Source: Zarea fungicola (taxonomy: Eukaryota > Ascomycota > Sordariomycetes > Hypocreales > Cordycipitaceae). From it: DNA of 64,000 nt. How positions within the stretch are numbered: position 1 is the stretch's first letter; each line of letters opens with the position of its first letter. Positions 56,739 to 64,000 of this stretch are shown here, in pieces. The notes under the pieces are model-generated. The model had not been told where the DNA came from, ran no database searches, and saw only the letters and a program-made list of their open reading frames with translations. Location: positions 1 through 64,000 of the forward strand of contig FWCC01000116.1 in assembly GCA_900169235.1 (NCBI GenBank), given 5' to 3'. Position numbers and translations under genes: made by a program.

Positions 56739-59560
56739 GACGAGCAGGAGCAGTGAGAATGACGAGACGCAGCGAGAAGATGGCGACGAGGTATTGATTG
56801 AGACCTGCAGTGCATGAAAAATTTGTAAGCTCTATTTGTCACAAAACCTCCTCTCAAACTTCATTGCATTTTTTGTGGCTTTTTCTTTTCTGGTACGAGC
56901 TCACCATTGCACACGCCCCGACAACCAACGTTACTTGGCCCGGTAAAAAACTAGCAAGCTAATGCAAGCCTCTCTGGGGAGCTGGCAGTCGATTGCCGTT
57001 CGGGAGAAGAAGAGGATAATTTAAGTATCAGTAGCGGTGGACTAATGGTGACACCACCCTCGGATTTTAGCGGTGCTATATCACGGTAGTACTAGCGGTG
57101 CTTTGCGGTGGTGTGATGAGCAAAGAAGCAGCAAACAAAATGAATTAGAGTCGTTTTTGCCCGTACGCCTGCATGTGTATTGGATGCTGCAAGATACAGG
57201 TAATATGCGCCGTCAGCTGGGCCTCAGCTGGCTGCAATCAGCTTTTTTGAGTCCGATCTCGCGATGCTGGCCAGCACCTCTTGGTGGAATGCGAGGGATG
57301 AATGGAGTGGCGTGTTTGAGCGGGAAGAAGCAGCGAAGAAGACGACAAATAGTGACAATGTTCACTATAAAGGCAACTATTACTAGCTGGGCAACGTAAG
57401 AGCACTCGCGGCCAGAAGTGGCGCAGCAACGAGCATGGCACCTTGAAAGGAAGAGAAGGGAGGGAGACTGTGGCTGCTACGGCGAGGCTCAAGCGGAAGG
57501 CTCCCGCGGCCGACCCATAAACCTTGCACCAAACAAAAGAATTGCTCTTACATGGCATCCATTTCAGTCCGTGGATATGACTGGACCTTTACTGCAGCAC
57601 GTCGGACCGGGGAGGACAACTACACGCATTGATCTGCGTTATTTTGATGGTCCATGTTGCATGGAGCTAATGTCGATGGGCTAAAAGAATATGAGCAGTC
57701 TGAGCCAATAGTGCCGTGCCAACCCGGATTTCCGTCGTCATTCCACACGCAATACTCTTGCTACGACGAAGAATGGCCAACCCAATGTCAAAGCATTTCT
57801 CAGTTTTTGTTTTTCTTCGTGCGTGACATTGGCATTCAGTAGCTGTCCTACTCCAACGCACGGCTCTTGGAGAGCATGCCCCTTGGCTGTGGCGATCATG
57901 TGGTAGAACGGTCTCGGCAAGATCAAGCCGCTGCCTCTGAAAACCCGTACATACTGATATTACAAAGGGCACAGGAGTCATTGGCAAAGGGGACAGCAAT
58001 TCCTGTGCTGCAAGCCAAGAATGGTGGAATGAGCCAGGCAGCGGCCTGAATTCACTTTTTGGCTCTCTGGCCCTCGTTTAGAAATCGGCCTCCAGCTCGC
58101 CCATTTGCGGCATAAGAATATTTTCACCCCACCAAAAGAAGAAAATTGCGCGATGCAGAAAACACTCCGACTGGAGCCCTCAGAATGCGGCCGAAGCCTT
58201 GCACCGACCGCCTTGGCGTGGCTGCTGACTGGATGGGATGTGCTGCATTTGCTAATCTGATTCGAGCAATGTGTTGCTGAGACTCGATGCCACGGTCGAT
58301 GGAGCTACAATTGGCTCTGATTTGGCGGATCAAGGATGAGCGTCACCATCGACACCTTGTACCTGCCATTTAGGAAGCTTGGCAATAGCTTAAGTTGACG
58401 CCGGGGTTAGCCGGGCACCAGCATTGGGCTGGGTCCGGCGTGTGGGTGGTCAAGGGCAAGAAACAGGCCGGCGGCGCAATAATGGGCATTGATGGCTACC
58501 CTCGTGGCCTGACTGCTTGCTGTGAAATGGAAGAGAACCACCCCCCGGCACTGTGTGAGGTGCCGCTTTGCCGTCGAGCCTAACCCTGTAACCCTGCCGA
58601 TCCCTGTCCCCAGCTTCGGACTAGTCCTGTTTGGCACACAGACTCGATTGAGGTATGCAGCAATATTTCCAACGTCGGCTGCACGAGACTTTTCTTCTGC
58701 GGCCGCAACCCTGCCTGCCGTCTATGCGAGTTGTGGAAATGGCGACACTGCTGCCCTGAAAGCTCCGTGATACGAGCTCTGGGTTCTGCAATTGGGGTCG
58801 CACAGTGGACATGATGAGTCCCGCAGCCTCCCGCAGGATGCCCTTGCTAGTGTGGCCCACGGCATCGTAGATCCGTGTCGAGGCCTTGGCCTGGTCAAGG
58901 GGGGTCAATGGTGCCTCTCGGTGACCGTAGGCATCAGCCAGGCCTGTATTGCACCCTAGAGCAGGAATGCCATGTTTGCCAATTTGGCGCCATGTCTTTC
59001 ACGTATTTCTGATAAATTAATCAACCTCTACTAATAGAACCGCCATGAACTTTTGTCCTGTGGCGTCTGTGCTAGTATGGTTGGTTTCAGGGACAAGGAT
59101 GGTGGCTCTCACTTAGCGTGCTTCCTTAAAGGTAAGCATGATGGTTGTTGCTGTTGTCAACTACCTTACCAGGCGAATTTTCAACAAAGAGGGCTGTAAT
59201 AAGGTATCCGAAGTTGCGATTGCCGGGAAACGAAAGGCCCCCAATTCAAGCCATGGCTGAAAACAAAAGGTCCGAAGAAAAATCAATACTGGTGAAATTT
59301 TCGTTGGAAATATGCATGGCGTTGCCAACCAAGTTCAGCTCCTCCGCCACCAAGTTGGTGCACGAGATCGATGTGGAAAGGAGGGACCCATGTAAGAGAA
59401 TCTAAGATCACCCACCAAGGCCGCCACACTACGCTACTGGGGCCTAATTGAGCAAAGCCATCTTCTTGGCCACCTTTACGAATTACACTCTTGTCAACTA
59501 GGTATACGCTATTTCAGCGACACCAGCTCTACTCTGCCAGAGATCCATTCCAGAGTGAAA

Positions 59561-59584
59561 GCTTGGCTTGGCTTGGCTTGGCTT
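59561..59584. repeat. GCTTG pentanucleotide repeat
   Basis: Four full copies plus four bases of a fifth; intergenic. Confidence 0.85.
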
Positions 59585-60499
59585 CCTCTATTCTGCGTCA
59601 TAGTGCTAATTAAACGCGACAATGTATTTAGACTTGGATGACGACGCTGCCGATCTCGCCGCCGAGCAAAGACACGAGGGAACCTTCCAAAGTGTCTTGA
59701 AGTGCCGACATTGCCGCTCCTCTTCCGGTTTCTTTTGTTTCTCCCCACATCAAGCTAGACAAAGCAACGCTAAAACCATTCTGGCAGCTGATAGCAAAAC
59801 GTTGGACTTGTTTATATCGTTTCACGACATGGCCATTGACCTCGTGTTGTCCCGTTGTGGCGCTGGATGAGCTTCCGCTCTGGGATACTGCACCAGTCCA
59901 CAACTGTTTGCTCACAGCACCACCATGTGGTCAATTGCAGAGCATCGTCTTATTTTCACACTCACTTATTCAACTTACATTACTGTGTAAACACCACGTC
60001 CCCCCTCTTCCCCCTCCAATTCCGGCCCTCGCCACCAATGCGACACATGGACACTCAAGGCCTGGCCAATATTCACTGCCGAATAGCCGTCTAAACAAGA
60101 AAATATGAGCGCTGGAGCTACAGAACCACCAATGAGATAAATTACATCGACTTCCAGCTCCAAAAAGACGCAGGTCCTGTTCTGACTTTGCATCATTGCA
60201 TCATATCCTGCGTGCGCCACCCACCAGTCAGTAATGGCTGTTACGGTGCCCAGGATAGGTGTAACGTGTGCTGACAGAATGTTTCCATATTAAATTTGGA
60301 AAATAATTTATTTTGAAACGGAATTGGGCCCGTTCTGGAGAGTAAGACAGGATTAACGTCGGAACCAGGGTACACATCCTTGGGGGCCGGGTCGGCTGAG
60401 AACGTGTCAACTATAGTCTGCATATTCGGCATATTATATACCGTGCTAGTCGTCAACTCGAAAGACAGATTGTTGAAGAAGCCTACTAACCCAGCTCGT

Positions 60500-60507
60500 T
60501 ATATATA
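60500..60507 (+). promoter_or_regulatory. TATA box of the NRPS-like gene
   Basis: TATATATA, 131 bp before the ATG at 60631, followed by a C/T-rich leader. Confidence 0.55.
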
Positions 60508-60630
60508 TGTCCCCCCTGCCGAAATCTTTAGCGGATGTTGAGCTCAATCTGTCACTCTCTCTCGTTGAACTCTGATCTCCCTTGTTAAGCCTCATTCGGC
60601 TTGCATCCATTACTCTTTTGAGCTGCCATC

Positions 60631-63600
60631 ATGGGTGCTACCGACGAGGAATCTCAGTCCTCCACCCTTTACCTCTCCTCCAACTCTAGCCGCACCCTGT
60701 CCACTCCCCCATCATACACTTCCCTACAATCAAACCTGGCACTGTATCCATATGAAGAGCCTGCGCCGGAGAGAACACTTGTCGATATTTTCAGAGCTTC
60801 TGCAATTGCCCATCCAACCTCGGACGCTATTGATAATGGATCCACGCGTCTGAGCTACAACGAACTCACTGACAAGGTTGACGCTCTGGTCCACCGTCTT
60901 CAGGAGCTAGGTGTTGGGCCCGGCGACCGCGTCGGTATCCGCGTAACATCTGGCACAACAGAGCTATACATTGGCATTCTGGCCATCATCACTGCGGGAG
61001 CTGCGTATGTCCCCGTTGATGTCGATGATCCTGATGAACGTGCCGATTTGGTCTGGTCTGAAGCAAGCGTCTGTGCCGTCATTACAGATAACAATACCGT
61101 CACATTGCAAGACACGAAGCCCGCAGGCTCTACAACAACACAACAGCAGGGCCCTACGCGTGATGACGATGCATGGATCATCTTTACGTCTGGCTCGACC
61201 GGCAAGCCCAAGGGCGTTGCTGTTACCCACCGCAGCGCGGCTGCCTTTGTCGACGCCGAATCACACCTCTTCCTCCCCAGAAAGCCCCTGGCGCCCGGCG
61301 ACCGCGTCCTCGCCGGCCTATCTGTCGCCTTTGATGCGTCCTGCGAGGAGATGTGGCTTGCCTGGCGGCACGGCGCCTGCCTCGTCCCCGCCTCGCGCGC
61401 TCTCGTCAAGGCCGGCGCCGAGCTGGGCGACTTTCTCACCGCGCAGCACATCTCCGTCGTGTCCACGGTGCCCACCCTCGCCGCGCTCTGGCCGACCGAA
61501 GCCCTCCGCGGTCTGCGCCTGCTGATTCTCGGCGGCGAAGCGTGCTCGCCCGAGCTGGCGACGAGGCTCGCCGGCGCCGTGGACTCGGTCTGGAATACGT
61601 ACGGCCCCACCGAGGCGACCGTGGTATCGTGCGGCGCCCCACTTGTCGCCGGCGACCCGGTGGTGCGCATCGGCCTCCCGCTCGCGGGCTGGCGGCTCGC
61701 TGTCGTGGGTGCGGACGGCCATCCGGTGCGCTGGGGCGAGGAGGGCGAGCTGGTCATTGGCGGTGTCGGCATGGCCCGGTATCTCGATGCCGAAAAGGAC
61801 AGGACCAAGTTCACACCGTCACCGGCGTTTGGGGGCGAGCGGGCGTACTGCAGCGGGGACCTGGTCCGCGCCGAAAGGAAAGGATTGCTGTTTATTGGCC
61901 GAAACGACGAACAAATCAAGCTTGGCGGCCGCCGGATCGAGCTTGGCGAGATTGATGCCGCCATGATGACCCTGCCCGGTGTCAAGGGTGCTGCCAGTGC
62001 CATTCGGCGCACCGACACGGGGAACCAAGTCCTTGTCGGCTACGTCGTGCGAGAAGACAACAGCAGCAACGGCAGCAGTACGCCAGCTGCTTCTTCAGAT
62101 AGAAATCTCTTGAGGCGCATGCTGCCACCGACGCTGATACCCATGCTTGTCACGGTGGACAGCATTCCCGTCCGCACCTCCGGCAAGGTCGACCGCAAGG
62201 CGCTACCGTGGCCGCCGCCGGAGTCCTCTACTGTGGCGACTGCAGAAGGCAGCAGCACCATGGCATGGGTATCTGGCCAGTGGCGCGCTGTTCTGGGTGC
62301 CGCTGGCGCTTCGCCCGATTCCAACTTTTTTGATCTCGGCGGCACCAGCCTCGCGGCGGCCCAGCTCGTCTCGCAGCTCCGTCAGAAATGCCACACCCTT
62401 TCCGTGGCCGATGTATACGAGCACCCTACCCTCGCCGCCATGACGGAGCGCATCGACGAGCTCCTCGGCACCACGATTACCGAGCGCGAGGTCAAGCTAA
62501 GCCCGCGCTGGGTGATTCTCTTCCAGAGCGCCGTGCTCGGCGTCGTCTTCCTCCTCGAGGGCGTGCGTCTCATCACCCCGCTCGCCTTGTCCAAGAAGAT
62601 TTTTGAATGGAGGCTCGCCCCGGGTACCTGGGCGACGAAGCATGTGCTGCCCTGGCCAGTGGTTGGTCCTCTTTGCTTCCTCCTCCTCACGTTTCCTGGC
62701 CGCCTGCTCGTCACGGTCACGTTTGTGCGCCTCCTCACAGCCGGCATCCGCCCCGGCAAGTACCGCCGCGCCGGGCTCACGCATCTCCGCCTGTGGGCCG
62801 CCGGGCAGTTTGTCGCGCTCGGCCGCCTGGGCGCGGTCGCTGGCACCAACTGGGCGCGCTACTATGCGTGGATGCTGGGATGCGAGGTCGGGCGCGACGT
62901 GCAGCTGCATGCCCTGCCGCCGCTCACGGGCCTCGCGAGCTTTGGTGACGGCGCGGCCATCGAGCCCGAGGTGGATCTCGCCGGCTTCTGGATCGATGGT
63001 GACGCCGTCCATGTCGGTTCCGTGACTGTGTGCGAGGGTGCGAAGGTCGGGGCGCGCGCGATGCTCATGCCCGATTCCGTTGTCGAGGCGCATACGACGG
63101 TCGAGCCCGGCGTCTCTGTACAAGGCGTCGTCCGGTCGCCGTACCCTCCCTCTGCGTCGTCCTCTGACCATGGCTCCAACCACGACGGCTCGTTCCGGGC
63201 AACAAAGGGTAGTTTTGGGATTGGCATCCTCTACACTATTACGCTATTTCTGCTTGATATTTTGCCGCTGTTGACGATGGCGCCGACATGGGGCCTCATG
63301 GTCTCCGTGGTACAGGATTACGGCAACTTCAGAGAGCTAGCCGTTGGCGTCCTCATTATGACGGGACCAGGCGTTGTTATTGGCATTTTTCTTCAGGTGG
63401 TGATTGTCGTTGCTCTCGTTCGCCTTGCCAATCTTGGCATCCGTCCTGGTTCATACTCGTGGAATGGCATGACTGCTTTCTGTGCGTGGGTGATTCACTT
63501 CCTCATGATGGATGTGCGCGTTTCCCTGTTTCCCATTTTCGCGAGTCTCATCACCCCCGTTTGGCTGCGTCTCCTGGGTGCTACGATTGGCCAAAATGTA

Positions 63601-64000
63601 GAGTCTTCGACCGTCGTGCCCATGCCGTCTCTTCTCACCGTCCATGACAATGCCTTCCTGGCCGACGATGTGCTCATTACACCGTTTGAGCTCAGCGGCG
63701 GCCGCATACGCCTCGGGCGCTCGACTGTGGGTGTCAAGGCGTTCCTGGGTAACTCGGCCATTGTTGATCCTGACATTGATATTCCGGACAACTCCCTCGT
63801 GGGCGTGCTCGGATCTGCCCCCGGCGGACTCGGTGAGAAGCAGATGCAGGCTGGATCGTCGTGGCTCGGCCGCCCACCCATCTCGCTTCCCCGCAAGATT
63901 GATGCGAACATTGATGAGTCGTTGACCTTTAAGCCACCGAGGAAACTTGTCATTGCACGGGCCCTGATCGAGTCCTGCCGCGCCATCCCCCTCCTTCTGA
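60631..64000 (+). CDS. Epsilon-poly-lysine-synthetase-like NRPS (Pls type), 3' end outside the window
   Basis: Open from ATG 60631 to the edge with no stop, 1123 residues visible. Adenylation domain at about residues 40-540: A3 WIIFTSGSTGKPKG, A4 SVAFDASCEEMW, A5 NTYGPTEATVV, A7 YCSGDLVR, A8 GRNDEQIKLGGRRIELGEID, A10 SGKVDRKAL. Carrier domain with the phosphopantetheine serine in FFDLGGTSLAAAQL (about residue 573). Then hydrophobic segments (VILFQSAVLGVVFLLEGV, VVGPLCFLLLTFPGRLLVTV, ILYTITLFLLDILPLL, VVIGIFLQVVIVVALV) alternate with soluble, left-handed beta-helix-like parts (VCEGAKVGARAML, LGATIGQNVESSTVV). This A-T-membrane/tandem-C layout, with no thioesterase, is that of Pls, which polymerises L-lysine through its epsilon-amine; an Epichloe member (VibA) is known. 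The substrate is not proved here. Confidence 0.88.
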   Translation, partial: MGATDEESQSSTLYLSSNSSRTLSTPPSYTSLQSNLALYPYEEPAPERTLVDIFRASAIAHPTSDAIDNGSTRLSYNELTDKVDALVHRLQELGVGPGDRVGIRVTSGTTELYIGILAIITAGAAYVPVDVDDPDERADLVWSEASVCAVITDNNTVTLQDTKPAGSTTTQQQGPTRDDDAWIIFTSGSTGKPKGVAVTHRSAAAFVDAESHLFLPRKPLAPGDRVLAGLSVAFDASCEEMWLAWRHGACLVPASRALVKAGAELGDFLTAQHISVVSTVPTLAALWPTEALRGLRLLILGGEACSPELATRLAGAVDSVWNTYGPTEATVVSCGAPLVAGDPVVRIGLPLAGWRLAVVGADGHPVRWGEEGELVIGGVGMARYLDAEKDRTKFTPSPAFGGERAYCSGDLVRAERKGLLFIGRNDEQIKLGGRRIELGEIDAAMMTLPGVKGAASAIRRTDTGNQVLVGYVVREDNSSNGSSTPAASSDRNLLRRMLPPTLIPMLVTVDSIPVRTSGKVDRKALPWPPPESSTVATAEGSSTMAWVSGQWRAVLGAAGASPDSNFFDLGGTSLAAAQLVSQLRQKCHTLSVADVYEHPTLAAMTERIDELLGTTITEREVKLSPRWVILFQSAVLGVVFLLEGVRLITPLALSKKIFEWRLAPGTWATKHVLPWPVVGPLCFLLLTFPGRLLVTVTFVRLLTAGIRPGKYRRAGLTHLRLWAAGQFVALGRLGAVAGTNWARYYAWMLGCEVGRDVQLHALPPLTGLASFGDGAAIEPEVDLAGFWIDGDAVHVGSVTVCEGAKVGARAMLMPDSVVEAHTTVEPGVSVQGVVRSPYPPSASSSDHGSNHDGSFRATKGSFGIGILYTITLFLLDILPLLTMAPTWGLMVSVVQDYGNFRELAVGVLIMTGPGVVIGIFLQVVIVVALVRLANLGIRPGSYSWNGMTAFCAWVIHFLMMDVRVSLFPIFASLITPVWLRLLGATIGQNVESSTVVPMPSLLTVHDNAFLADDVLITPFELSGGRIRLGRSTVGVKAFLGNSAIVDPDIDIPDNSLVGVLGSAPGGLGEKQMQAGSSWLGRPPISLPRKIDANIDESLTFKPPRKLVIARALIESCRAIPLLL

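Larger units (their letters stand above)
56739..60630. other. 3.9-kb stretch without a convincing gene
   Basis: Only ORFs of up to about 110 codons, none with a recognisable domain (for example 58621-58908 and 59628-59915, both minus strand). A GCTTG repeat lies at 59561-59584. The final 130 bp are the promoter of the synthetase gene, with a TATA box at 60500. Confidence 0.45.

Noticed and set aside
60900..62018. A 372-codon minus-strand ORF opposite the synthetase
   Set aside because: It is the GC-rich antisense shadow of the adenylation domain; the plus frame carries all ten A-domain motifs.
1..64000. Transposons, tRNA genes, rRNA, CRISPR arrays
   Set aside because: No transposase or polymerase motifs, no tRNA-like T-arm sequence in a foldable context and no spaced direct repeats were found by eye; a tRNA scan and repeat search would settle this.

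Overview
This is a 64 kb window of a filamentous ascomycete chromosome, most likely Sordariomycetes and probably Hypocreales. Evidence: short spliceosomal introns (about 50-180 bp) with GT..AG ends and CTAAC-type branch sites, families typical of Pezizomycotina (CFEM-type seven-helix receptor, HET-domain protein, Kre9/KNH GPI protein, DHA2 MFS transporter), and a PTEN, CTK2, MAD1, SYP1 and listerin set that reads as hypocrealean. The genus is not resolved. There is no CRISPR, no tRNA or rRNA gene that I could recognise, and no intact transposon. Most genes had to be assembled from several exons; exon limits are given in each entry and rest on splice consensus plus protein continuity, not on transcripts.

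Layout. 0-13 kb is an accessory-looking, gene-poor arm: a FkbM-type methyltransferase, a CFEM receptor, a decayed small secreted-protein gene, a glycine-rich secreted protein, a serine-rich GPI protein and a HET-domain protein. 13-22 kb is compact housekeeping: POM33/TMEM33 nuclear-pore membrane protein (with a 16-nt exon), an F-box-like protein, a PTEN lipid phosphatase and, tail to tail with it, the CTDK-I cyclin CTK2. 22-27 kb is again gene-poor: one three-exon small secreted protein, an orphan exon, and a stretch with a strong promoter-like leader, dense palindromes and a duplicated hairpin but no convincing gene.

26.8-54.5 kb is core genome: a bacterial-type mannose-1-phosphate guanylyltransferase with a coiled-coil N-terminus, MAD1 (spindle checkpoint), SYP1 (endocytic F-BAR muniscin), a CDK-like kinase, listerin/RKR1 (ribosome quality control), a single-pass membrane protein, a DHA2 MFS transporter, a large repeat protein with a mitochondrial-looking N-terminus, and a 77-residue spliced protein. 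54.5-64 kb is sparse again: a BPL_N-family protein, 3.9 kb without a convincing gene, and then the start of an NRPS-like gene (A - T - membrane segments alternating with soluble C-type domains) that runs off the right edge. Its architecture is that of epsilon-poly-L-lysine synthetase (Pls).

The genes do not form one pathway. The most notable items are the Pls-like synthetase, the actinobacterial-looking guanylyltransferase, the KDL-KY-WNEPDG repeat protein, and several small spliced or decayed secreted-protein genes.
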